From assembly GCF_000586435.1 (NCBI RefSeq), contig NZ_BAWH01000006.1, positions 1 to 64,000 on the forward strand: a stretch of DNA of 64,000 bases, read 5' to 3'. Shown here in pieces: positions 41,832 through 50,316 of the stretch (position 1 is the first letter of the stretch; every line of letters starts with the position of its first letter). Under the pieces are notes generated by a model. The model was not told the DNA's origin. It searched no databases and saw only the letters and a list, made by a program, of their open reading frames with translations. The position numbers and the translations under genes were made by a program. This DNA comes from Psychrobacter sp. JCM 18901 (GTDB lineage Bacteria > Pseudomonadota > Gammaproteobacteria > Pseudomonadales > Moraxellaceae).

Positions 41832-41976
41832 TCAAGTCCTCACTAGCGCACCGATCATAGATAGAATATCTATGGTAAGTACATCATGAAGTACACTGTG
41901 GCTATCTCAGCAAGTTGAAACCTTAATACCATTAGCTCACAGCCAAAGATTCAAGTCCTCACTAGGGTGCCGTCAT
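41832..41976. repeat. Direct repeat pair
   Basis: TTCAAGTCCTCACTAG occurs at about 41832 and about 41951, each followed by a related G(C/T)(A/G)CCG. The 100 bp between hold small inverted repeats such as CATAGATA/TATCTATG. I cannot assign a role. Confidence 0.55.
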
Positions 41977-42049
41977 TATTATCTTAATATCTTATTAACT
42001 CATCGATTTTTATAGTTCATAAAATCCAAGCATCGTAGTATGAAGATAG

Positions 42050-43525
42050 TTAATATTTGGCCATCAATAACTCTACAGTAACCTCAAAATAATACTCATC
42101 TTTGATCGCAATATTTACTTTGCCTTTATGGGCATTGGCGATAGCCCGAACGATAGACAATCCTAGTCCTGTCCCTGAATGTTGATTGCTTGTCTTATCA
42201 TGACGATAGAATCGCTCAAATAATTTATCGGCCGCGCTTTGATTTAGCGGTTTGTCTAAGCGGTTAGTCAAGGCGATTCTTAATAATGATTGTTTTGAGG
42301 ATAGAGGATATTCTTTTGAGTTCTCAAGAGTGATATCTGAGGTAATGATGGTAGCTGATATTGTGATAGTACTGGCACTAGCGGCGTAATAGATGGCATT
42401 TGACAGCAGATTAGCAAATAACCGTTGCAATAAACCTTCATCACCTAATACTGTCGCAAATTCACCCGATTTTGCAAAAGTTATCTCACGATCCTCGGCA
42501 AGCATTTCATAGTAGTCGATCAGCTTTGTGATTAGACTCTCGGTATCTACGTTACTAACTTGCGTGTCGCTTAAACCTTTTTGAGTTTTTGCCAGTAGCA
42601 ACATATTATTAATCATAGCCGATAGCTGCTCTAACGTGTCATGTTGATGATGTAGCTGCTCAATGTATTCATTGCCATCTCTTGGCTTATTCAACATGAC
42701 TTGCGTTTGCGTACTCAGCGTCGCAATTGGGGTACGGAGCTCATGGGCAATATTATCTGAAAACCGAGACAAGGATTCAAAATTACTCTCAAGTTTGACC
42801 ATCATTGAATTATAAGATTTTGCTAGTGGTCGTAGCTCTAAAGGCATATCACTGACGGTTATTCTTTCATCCAATCTTTCAGGGTTAATCCTTTTCATTT
42901 TTTGTACGATAGTGGCTAAAGGTGCAAAACCCCAATACACACTTAATGCAGCTACTGACACCAACAGTAATGTAATAGCGAATAAAATCATACTGAGTTG
43001 ACGATTGAAATGCATGAGATAGTGGTGATGAACATCGATGGGCAATGCAATAAGTGCCAAAACCTCTTGGTTTTCGATGATGATTGCTCGGTAATTCCTA
43101 CCCTTTATCTCAATCGTGAATTGCTGATCACGATAGACTTGCCACAATTGTGGCAGGCTAAAATCTGAAGGTAGGTCGTTGATGAAGCTGGTTGGATCGC
43201 TAGATAATAGTGCACCGCTCTTATTTGCAATGACAGTTTTTAAGTCATAGTCAAGCCGAGAAGGATGTAGATGGTTGGCGCTAGTTAATGACTGAGATTT
43301 TGAAGCTGCTGATGACTTTGTCTGAGCATCAACATCATTGATACTTTTGCGCAGGTTAAAAGCTGCATGCGTGATAATCTCAGAGTCCATTTGTTCAAAA
43401 TGTCCACTGACAGAACGCTGCACCCACGCGTAAATAATCACTTGAGAGATAATTACGAATACAGTTAGCAGAAAAACGGTGCGCCACAGTAATGGCAGGC
43501 GTCGACTATCTAACCGATATTTCAT
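42050..43525 (-). CDS. cusS: Heavy-metal sensor histidine kinase, CusS type
   Basis: An intact 491-residue protein. Two membrane helices ('VFLLTVFVIISQVIIYAWV' and 'MILFAITLLLVSVAALSVY') bracket a periplasmic sensor. HAMP follows, then the H-box 'DNIAHELRTPIATL', N-box 'NLLSNAIYYA' and G-box 'HSGTGLGLSIVRAIA'. I start at ATG 43525, one base after the regulator's stop, so the two are translationally coupled. The family senses copper or silver in the periplasm; symbols copS and pcoS are also in use. Confidence 0.85.
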   Translation of the reverse strand: MKYRLDSRRLPLLWRTVFLLTVFVIISQVIIYAWVQRSVSGHFEQMDSEIITHAAFNLRKSINDVDAQTKSSAASKSQSLTSANHLHPSRLDYDLKTVIANKSGALLSSDPTSFINDLPSDFSLPQLWQVYRDQQFTIEIKGRNYRAIIIENQEVLALIALPIDVHHHYLMHFNRQLSMILFAITLLLVSVAALSVYWGFAPLATIVQKMKRINPERLDERITVSDMPLELRPLAKSYNSMMVKLESNFESLSRFSDNIAHELRTPIATLSTQTQVMLNKPRDGNEYIEQLHHQHDTLEQLSAMINNMLLLAKTQKGLSDTQVSNVDTESLITKLIDYYEMLAEDREITFAKSGEFATVLGDEGLLQRLFANLLSNAIYYAASASTITISATIITSDITLENSKEYPLSSKQSLLRIALTNRLDKPLNQSAADKLFERFYRHDKTSNQHSGTGLGLSIVRAIANAHKGKVNIAIKDEYYFEVTVELLMAKY

Positions 43526-43526
43526 A

Positions 43527-44249
43527 TTAGATATCGTCAGCTTCGTAAGATGGCTGGCTATCAGCGATTGTATTGACAGCATCTAATCGGTAGCCCATAC
43601 CACGCACAGTATGAATCAGCTTTGCCTCATGTTCATCGTCTATTTTTATGCGAAGACGCCTGATTGCCACATCAATCACGTTCGTATCATTTTCAAAATT
43701 CATATCCCATACTTGAGAGGCGATGACTGAGCGTGGTAGAACTTCACCTCGGCGCTCTAATAAAAACTGTAATAACGAGAACTCTTTTGCGGTCAATTTA
43801 ATAGGTTGGTCTCTTCTATGTACGGTACGCTTTGCAATATCCATTTTGAGATCTGCTATTTGCATGATCGTACTTTGATAATCGACTTGATTAGCACGTC
43901 GCAATAGACTTTTCATCCTGACTACCAATTCTGCAAACGCAAACGGCTTGGTTAAATAATCATCGCCACCAATCTCAATCCCTTTTATCTTGTCACTTAA
44001 GTCATCTTTTGCTGTTAAAAATAGCACGGGAGTATGTTTACCTGCAGCTCGGTAGTTACGCACCAGCTCAAAGCCACTAATATCCGGTAGCATGACATCC
44101 ATCAGTATCACGCTAAATTCTTCAGTCATCAATGCGTGATAGCCATCTAGGCCTGTTAGATAATGATCCACAATAAACCCAGCTTCGGTTAAGCCCTTTT
44201 TTATATATTCGCCAAGTTTCAACTCATCTTCTACCAGCAGTACTTTCAT
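43527..44249 (-). CDS. cusR: Heavy-metal response regulator, CusR type
   Basis: An intact OmpR-family protein of 240 residues. The receiver has the acidic pocket 'LLVEDE', the phosphorylated Asp in 'SVILMDVMLPD' and Lys in 'GGDDYLTKPFAF'. The winged helix ends in 'NVIDVAIRRLRIKID' and 'LIHTVRGMGYRL'. I start at 44249, where GGAAG lies 6 bp upstream. Its operator is very likely the cop box at 44325-44346, between this gene and the copper operon. Confidence 0.88.
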   Translation of the reverse strand: MKVLLVEDELKLGEYIKKGLTEAGFIVDHYLTGLDGYHALMTEEFSVILMDVMLPDISGFELVRNYRAAGKHTPVLFLTAKDDLSDKIKGIEIGGDDYLTKPFAFAELVVRMKSLLRRANQVDYQSTIMQIADLKMDIAKRTVHRRDQPIKLTAKEFSLLQFLLERRGEVLPRSVIASQVWDMNFENDTNVIDVAIRRLRIKIDDEHEAKLIHTVRGMGYRLDAVNTIADSQPSYEADDI

Positions 44250-44324
44250 AATAGCTTCCCATATACATTTCACGCCTACCTAGCATAGTAAAGCATAACC
44301 CCGCTTTGAACATCAAAAATTCTC

Positions 44325-44346
44325 AAGATGACAATATTGTAATCTT
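44325..44346. promoter_or_regulatory. Cop box (CusR/CopR operator)
   Basis: AAGATGACAATATTGTAATC and two further bases form a 22-bp palindrome with one mismatched pair, matching the known CusR/CopR box core TGACAATATTGTCA. It lies between cusR and the divergent copper-resistance genes. Confidence 0.8.
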
Positions 44347-44443
44347 GCGGTCATGTCTCTGTCAGAATCAATAAAGTATGCTTTAGAGTAACTTAATACT
44401 TTGAAGTCTTGTCGATTTCATACCAATCAAATAAGGATCTATC

Positions 44444-44704
44444 ATGTCACTATTTAAATCAATCGTAGCAACCGCTATCGCCTTAGTTGTTTCAACGTCT
44501 GCTATGGCACATGACCCTAAGATGCATGCTGAAAAGGATCAGATGAACTGTGAAAAAATGGAAAAGCATATGCAGATGATGCAAAAGATGGATCACAGCA
44601 AGATGGACATGAATGATCCTGCCATGAAAGCCATGATGGCTAATATGGGTAAAATGAAACAGATGTACCAAAAACACTGTGTGAGCAGTGATAGCGACTC
44701 TTAA
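44444..44704 (+). CDS. Small exported His/Met-rich protein, probable copper binder
   Basis: An intact 86-residue protein. A signal peptide ('SIVATAIALVVSTSAMAH') is followed by 'MQMMQKMDHSKMDMNDPAMK' and other Met/His-rich stretches with two Cys. Such small periplasmic proteins bind Cu(I). It is first after the cop box, so it should be among the most strongly induced genes. Confidence 0.75.
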   Translation: MSLFKSIVATAIALVVSTSAMAHDPKMHAEKDQMNCEKMEKHMQMMQKMDHSKMDMNDPAMKAMMANMGKMKQMYQKHCVSSDSDS

Positions 44705-44795
44705 CGATTCCTTTTATACGCTCATGATTATTGCTAGATGATTTTCATCAAAGGTTAATCGGATATTAATAAAAATGGATTTTTAGGATGAGCCT

Positions 44796-45389
44796 ATGAA
44801 GTTTTTACTAGGAATACTCTTTGCTGTCTTTGTCGCTATTGTAGGCGTTTTTGCGGTAGTGACTAGTGGTGTGATAAATATTGGCGCTGATCAAGCCCAT
44901 AGCCCACTGGTTTATAAATTTTTAGAGACTGCCCGCACGCGCTCAATAGCAAATGCTAGCAAGGGCATCATCGTTCCAAACCTAGCAAAAGTAGATATGA
45001 TCAGTACAGGCGGTGCGGATTATAAAGATATGTGTGCAGGCTGTCACTTATCACCTGGGGTGGAAAGCACCGATTTTAGTGAAAGTCTATACCCTAAACC
45101 GCCCAACTTTACCAACGCTGATGTGGTGAAGCGCTATCAAACGAAAGCTGGCGCACAGCAAGGATTTTGGGCGATTAAGCACGGAATCATGGCGTCTGGA
45201 ATGCCAGCATGGGGTGCCTCTCACGACGATGACAGAATGTGGGCAATGATGGCTTTCATTAGATCGTTACCTGAATTAAATGAAGCTCAGTACACGATGC
45301 TGACCACGAGGATAGATACTGACATTATGGACATGAGCTTTGATGGAGATATGGATATGTCGGATGATAGCTTTGAAATGCAGCACTAA
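44796..45389 (+). CDS. Membrane-anchored c-type cytochrome
   Basis: An intact 197-residue protein. An uncleaved N-terminal helix ('FLLGILFAVFVAIVGVFAV') is followed by one heme c site, 'YKDMCAGCHLSP' (CxxCH), with an axial Met candidate in 'GIMASGMPAWG'. The acidic Met-rich tail 'DMSFDGDMDMSDDSFEMQH' looks metal-binding. Cytochromes like this accompany copper-resistance operons in related bacteria, perhaps serving Cu(I) oxidation; that role is inferred. Confidence 0.82.
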   Translation: MKFLLGILFAVFVAIVGVFAVVTSGVINIGADQAHSPLVYKFLETARTRSIANASKGIIVPNLAKVDMISTGGADYKDMCAGCHLSPGVESTDFSESLYPKPPNFTNADVVKRYQTKAGAQQGFWAIKHGIMASGMPAWGASHDDDRMWAMMAFIRSLPELNEAQYTMLTTRIDTDIMDMSFDGDMDMSDDSFEMQH

Positions 45390-45524
45390 TTATTTAATAA
45401 AAAGCGTAGCACTAAAATAGTGCTACCTTTTGCAATTTAAGTTTGGCCTGTTTTACTTTATTTAGTGATAGGTTGTAGAAATTTTAAAATGTCCAATAGA
45501 CAAATACATGCTTAGGAGTGTTTT

Positions 45525-46166
45525 ATGAGACGCTATACCAATATGTTTTCTAGTAAGCACAACCAGTTATCTGGTCGTACGCTTTTAGTGATGATGACAT
45601 CTTCACTGTTACTAGCGGCTTGTAGCCAATCAAATACGGGCACTTCTGATTCAAAACCCGTACAACCTGAGCCAACTGTTGCCACATCAACCAATCAGGT
45701 GACAGAAACACAAGCTGAATCTACAGCGGTTACGACGCCTGTAGTCAACCAATCAGACCTACTTAAGAATGTTTCAGCGACGGTTTATAAAGATGCCAAC
45801 TGTGGGTGTTGCAAAGAATGGGTAAGCTATGCAGAAGATAATGGATTAAGCGCAACCGCACACGATGTTGAAGATTTGTCTTTATTCAAAGAACGCTATA
45901 GCGTACCGCAGCAGATGCGTTCTTGTCATACCACCGTTACCACCGATGGCTTTGTTTTTGAAGGACATGTTCCTGCAAAATACATGGCACAGTTCTTAGC
46001 AAATACTCCTGCACAAGCCATTGGACTTGCTGTACCAAGTATGCCTGTTGGTAGCCCCGGTATGGAGTATGAAGGTAAGTTTATGCCTTACAAGGTAATG
46101 CAACTTAATAAAGATGGCACCACAGAAGTTTATGCGGATATTGAGTCTCCTCAGCAGCAACTGTGA
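45525..46166 (+). CDS. DUF411 metal-binding lipoprotein
   Basis: An intact 213-residue protein. The lipoprotein signal ends 'SSLLLAACSQS'. The DUF411 domain has 'VYKDANCGCCKEWVSYAEDNG', 'YSVPQQMRSCHTTVTTDGFVFEGHVPA' in two parts, and 'AIGLAVPSMPVGSPGME'. The CGCC and CH pairs probably bind copper. AGGAG precedes the ATG. It is commonly found in copper-resistance loci. Confidence 0.85.
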   Translation: MRRYTNMFSSKHNQLSGRTLLVMMTSSLLLAACSQSNTGTSDSKPVQPEPTVATSTNQVTETQAESTAVTTPVVNQSDLLKNVSATVYKDANCGCCKEWVSYAEDNGLSATAHDVEDLSLFKERYSVPQQMRSCHTTVTTDGFVFEGHVPAKYMAQFLANTPAQAIGLAVPSMPVGSPGMEYEGKFMPYKVMQLNKDGTTEVYADIESPQQQL

Positions 46167-46246
46167 TTAAATTATTCGTTAAATATAAAAAAATATAACA
46201 GCCAAAAGCTTAACCACCATCTCGCAAATTAAATTAGGTCATCATT

Positions 46247-47952
46247 ATGAATAAACAGAACATATTGAACCGCCGACGTTTTTTGACTGGATCTTCTGCT
46301 GTCCTTGGTGCTTCCTTGATACCGACCATTGCCAGTAGCGCATTGGGACATTCGAATCGCTCGAGCAGTCAGGCGGCCACCATTAATAGTGATCAAAACA
46401 CTCATAAAGTACCTGTATTGACAGGCAAAGAGTTTGATTTATACGTCAGTAAACAGTCTGCTATTGTGAACGGTAAAAAGAGCATGGCAACGCTCATCAA
46501 TGATTCACTGCCAGCACCAACGCTAAAGATGCGTGAAGGTGATACGGTGGTGATACGTGTTCATAATCAGATGGATGAATCAACATCTATTCATTGGCAT
46601 GGGTTGCTGGTGCCGTTTGAAATGGATGGTGTACCTGGAATTAGCTTTGAGGGCATTCCTGCGCATAGCACCTTTACTTATAAATTCAAATTAAAACAAT
46701 CAGGCACTTATTGGTATCACTCACACAGTGGGTTCCAAGAACAAACCGGTATGCTGGGTGCCATTGTGATTGAACCTAAAGGGCGTGAGCGTCATCCTAT
46801 CGACGAAGACCATGTGATCGTGCTTAGTGATTGGACCAGCCGCAACCCGCATAATCTCTTGAAGCTGCTCAAACAGCGCGCCGACTTTGACAACTACCAT
46901 CTACCAGACTTCAAAAAACTGCTTGCTGATATTGCCGAAACGGATATGAAAACCGCGTTTGATAAGCGCAAAATGTGGAATCAGATGCGCATGATGCCCA
47001 CTGATTTTACGGACTTGTCGGGTGAAAACACATTTACCTACCTTATCAATGGCAAAACGACCGCAGCTAATTGGGCGCAAATCGTCAAAGCAGGACAGCG
47101 CGTTAAATTACGCTTCATCAATGCCTCAGCGCAAACTATCTTTGATGTACGCATACCCGGTCTCAAAATGACTGTGGTGGCAACCGATGGTATCGATGTC
47201 GCACCAGTTGCGATTGATGATTTTCGTATTGGTGTGGCTGAGACTTATGATGTCATCGTTACCCCGACCAAAGATGCCCATACCATATTTGCCCAAAACA
47301 TAGACCGTTCAGGCTATGTTGCAGCAACACTTGCAACTAAAGAAGGCGCTCGTGCTGCGATACCTGCTATGGACAAAGTTGAATGGCTCACAATGCAGAT
47401 ATGATGGGCGCTATGGGTGCTGATGGTTATAAAGCCCGTCATGCCAAAACAGAATACGATTTTAAGAGTGATATGCGTGTGGACAGTCCACGTATGAACC
47501 TTGATGATCCCGGTATCAACCTGCGCAATGTTAATAGAGAGGTATTGAATTATAGTCAGCTGCGCTCTGTCGATGAGGCAATATTTGCGGAGCAGCGCAA
47601 ACCTACCCGAGAGATAGAACTACATTTAACCGGTAACATGGAGCGCTATATTTGGGCGTTCGATGGGGTCAAATTTAGTGACGCGACACCAGTGAATATT
47701 AAGCCGGGTGAGCGCGTACGTATTACCTTGGTTAATGACACGATGATGAATCATCCGATGCATCTACATGGGATGTGGAGTGATTTACGTATGCCTAACG
47801 GCGAGTTTCAGGTGCGCAAGCATACTATTATGGTACAGCCAGCGCAAAAGATTAGCTTCGATGTGACAGGAGAAGCTGGACGATGGGCATGGCATTGTCA
47901 TCTGCTGTATCACATGGAAGCCGGTATGTTCAGAGAAGTGGCCGTCGTTTAA
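46247..47952 (+). CDS. copA: Copper resistance multicopper oxidase CopA
   Basis: About 568 residues. A twin-arginine signal ('NRRRFLTGSSAVLGASL') leads to the periplasm. Copper-site motifs occur in order: 'SIHWHGLLVPF', 'YWYHSHSGFQEQ', 'HPMHLHGMWSDL' and 'WHCHLLYHMEAGM'. It is thought to oxidise Cu(I) and bind copper. One frame break near 47383 joins 'AAIPAMDKVE' to 'MAHNADMMGAMGADGYKA'. This join lies in the Met-rich linker, which is shorter here than in classical plasmid-borne CopA. CopB follows 25 bp later. Confidence 0.88.
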
Positions 47953-47977
47953 TAAACCTTCGAATATGAGCCTTATT

Positions 47978-48940
47978 ATGAAAATTTATAAAGTAAGTCT
48001 ACCGTTTATTGGCATGTCATCTTTGATGTTATTAACGTTACCTTTAGCAAATGCTGCTGAGATGCCCATCATGGATCACAGCGGTATGGACATGTCTGAT
48101 ATGGATCACAGCAGTATGGATATGTCTGATATGGATCACAGTAGTATGGATATGTCTGATATGGATCACAGCGGTATGGACATGTCTGGTATGGATCACA
48201 GCAGTATGGACATGTCTGGTATGCAAGGCGGTGAACCACCGGCTGATGCTCGTAGTCCAGACTATTCAAATGGGGTTCCCTACGGGCAGTATGGTAAGCC
48301 AATGATGATGGGCAGCATGCTATTATGGGGAGTGTCAGTAGACGACTTGGGCTATCAGTTTGATGACGATCAAATCAACTTCGAAGCAACGGGCTGGTAC
48401 GGTACGGATAGTAATCGTGTAAGGCTACGCACTGAAGGTAGTGCTCAGACTAAAGATGATAAAGAAATCGATAGTTTGAGCTCGCTCGCTTATTGGAAAC
48501 CACTGAGTATTTTTTGGAACGGTGAGGCCGGTGTCGCTTACGATACTGAAAACGACAAATCTGCAGTGATTGCAGGTATTGTCGGTACCGCGCCGTATTT
48601 CATCGAAACGGACGCTAGGGCGTACTTATATACCGATGGTCAACTTCGTCTTGATTTAGGTGCAGAATACGAGTGGCGTTTGGATCAGCATTGGGTAGTT
48701 ATACCGGAGGTGGGGTTGACTGCCTTTAGTAAAGATGACCATGATAATGACATTACCAAGGGCTTTAATGAGATGGAAACGGAAGTTAGGCTTACTTATG
48801 AGACATTCAGTCGCCAACTCGCGCCTTACATCGGTGTGAGTTATGAGACAGCGCTTGGCAAGGCTCGTGGTCAACGACGTCAACATAATGAATCGGTTGA
48901 TAGCAGTAGTTTAACTGCGGGGGTTAAGTTCTGGTTTTAA
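47978..48940 (+). CDS. copB: Copper resistance outer-membrane protein CopB
   Basis: An intact protein of about 320 residues. The signal peptide ('GMSSLMLLTLPLANAAE') is followed by five exact ten-residue repeats of form MDHSxMDMSx, which supply Met and His copper ligands. The beta-barrel part runs from 'YGQYGKPMMMGSMLLWGVSVDDLGYQF' (in parts) to 'SSLTAGVKFWF' with the terminal Phe. An in-frame ATG at 47966 is possible; the second has a GAG 8 bp before it and gives a more normal signal peptide. Confidence 0.88.
   Translation: MKIYKVSLPFIGMSSLMLLTLPLANAAEMPIMDHSGMDMSDMDHSSMDMSDMDHSSMDMSDMDHSGMDMSGMDHSSMDMSGMQGGEPPADARSPDYSNGVPYGQYGKPMMMGSMLLWGVSVDDLGYQFDDDQINFEATGWYGTDSNRVRLRTEGSAQTKDDKEIDSLSSLAYWKPLSIFWNGEAGVAYDTENDKSAVIAGIVGTAPYFIETDARAYLYTDGQLRLDLGAEYEWRLDQHWVVIPEVGLTAFSKDDHDNDITKGFNEMETEVRLTYETFSRQLAPYIGVSYETALGKARGQRRQHNESVDSSSLTAGVKFWF
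48071..48220 (+). repeat. Five tandem 30-bp repeats in copB
   Basis: Five units of 30 bp beginning ATGGATCACAGC(A/G)GTATGGA. They differ only at a few synonymous or Gly/Ser and Asp/Gly positions, so unit number is likely to vary by slippage. Confidence 0.9.
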
Positions 48941-48967
48941 TATTATTAAAATAATAGGAGATATACT

Positions 48968-49453
48968 ATGAATGCTTCAGATCAAAACAACATGAATCAT
49001 CAACAGGGCATGAACCCTTATGTAAAGTTCACTCTGATGATTCTAACGTCTACGATTGTGATGTACATCATGATGTATTTCAACACTTATGAATGGGGTC
49101 ATATTTATTTTAGTGAAACCCGAGCTTATATGGCGCTCTACATGGGTGCTGGTATGGCAGTGGTCATGTTGGCATTTATGACTAATATGTATAAGAAGAC
49201 CAAGGTCAATTTGATGATCTATGGTCTGAGCGTGTTGATGTTTGCTGTTGGTATTTGGGGCGTTAGATCTCAAGCAACTGTCGATCAAGTCGATTGGATG
49301 CAGGCCATGATACCGCATCACTCGATTGCTATTCTCACTAGTAGTCGTGCTGATATTGAAGATCCGCGTGTGCAGCAGCTTGCCGACGACATTATAAAAG
49401 CACAAAAGCGCGAAATTGATGAAATGCAGCAGTTGATTGAAGAGCTTGAATGA
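48968..49453 (+). CDS. DUF305 membrane protein of the copper operon
   Basis: An intact 161-residue protein with three or four helices followed by a DUF305 ferritin-like helix pair: 'DWMQAMIPHHSIAILTSSRAD' and 'ADDIIKAQKREIDEMQQL'. The 'MIPHH' motif is a probable metal site. It follows copB by 27 bp in the same operon. The function is not established. Confidence 0.82.
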   Translation: MNASDQNNMNHQQGMNPYVKFTLMILTSTIVMYIMMYFNTYEWGHIYFSETRAYMALYMGAGMAVVMLAFMTNMYKKTKVNLMIYGLSVLMFAVGIWGVRSQATVDQVDWMQAMIPHHSIAILTSSRADIEDPRVQQLADDIIKAQKREIDEMQQLIEELE

Positions 49454-49505
49454 AGCGTAAAAGGTTTAAAAGATAGGATCTATATGTTAGATAGGAGTGT
49501 GTATT

Positions 49506-50256
49506 ATGAAAACAGCCGTGGTTTATCGCATGGTCAAACCTGATCATGTTTGTCCATTTGGTTTAAAAGCACTCGATCTTTTAGAGCGTAATGGTTATCA
49601 GGTCGAGGACAAGCATTTGACGAATGATGCTGAAACTCAAGCACTTAAAGACAAGCTCAATGTTAAAACTACGCCGCAAATTTTTATCGATGGTGAGCGC
49701 ATAGGCGGGTATGATGATCTGCAAGCCTTTTTTTGGCAAAGAGGTTTCTGAAAGTACTGAGATGAGCTACACGCCAGTGATCGCGATATTCGCAACCACA
49801 GCACTCGCTAGTATTTCACTCACTTGGGGTTTTAGCAGCACATTGTTTTCGGTACAAACTATCATCTGGTTTGTTGCCTTATCCATGATCGTGCTTGCTA
49901 TTCAAAAGTTGCAAGACTTGGAGAGCTTTACCAATCAATTTTTGGGATATGATTTGTTAGCACGTAAGGTGGTCCGTTACGCCTACGTTTATCCTTTCGC
50001 CGAGGCGTTTGTAGGTATTGCCATGTTAGCAGATGTCGCATGGCTAAGTGTAGTAGCGTCTGTGGTTGCTATATTTATAGGCGGTATCAATGGCCTCTCA
50101 GTATTTAAGGCCGTCTACATAGACAAGCGTGAGTTAAAATGTGCCTGCGTTGGTGGTAACTCAAATGTACCGCTTGGTTTTGTGTCTTTGACTGAAAACA
50201 TCATGATGGTTGGTATGGGGATATATATGTTGATTAGATTTTCAAGCATATTATAG
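49506..50256 (+). CDS. Glutaredoxin-MauE/DoxX-like membrane fusion
   Basis: About 250 residues once one base in a T7 run at 49727-49733 is corrected. The first 80 are a glutaredoxin fold: 'VVYRMVKPDHVCPFGLKAL' with a single active cysteine (CPFG), and the cis-Pro region 'VKTTPQIFIDGERIGGYDDL'. The second part is a four-helix MauE/DoxX-like protein ('YVYPFAEAFVGIAML', 'KCACVGGNSNVPLGFVSLTEN') with a CxC pair. Without the correction there would be two overlapping genes, the second starting at ATG 49762. The fused reading is smooth and I prefer it. It would link thiol reduction to the membrane in copper stress. Confidence 0.72.
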
Positions 50257-50316
50257 TTCTTATAATGACTTACATCGGGCTTGCATCTAAAAAAATCTGT
50301 GAATAATTTAGAAAAA

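Noticed and set aside
48071..48220. Five 30-bp repeats as a possible CRISPR array
   Set aside because: The units are directly adjacent with no spacers and translate as a Met/His-rich tandem repeat in copB.
48044..48305. Long open frames on the opposite strand and in other frames over copB
   Set aside because: They arise from the 30-bp repeat, which keeps all frames open; none has a ribosome site or sensible composition.
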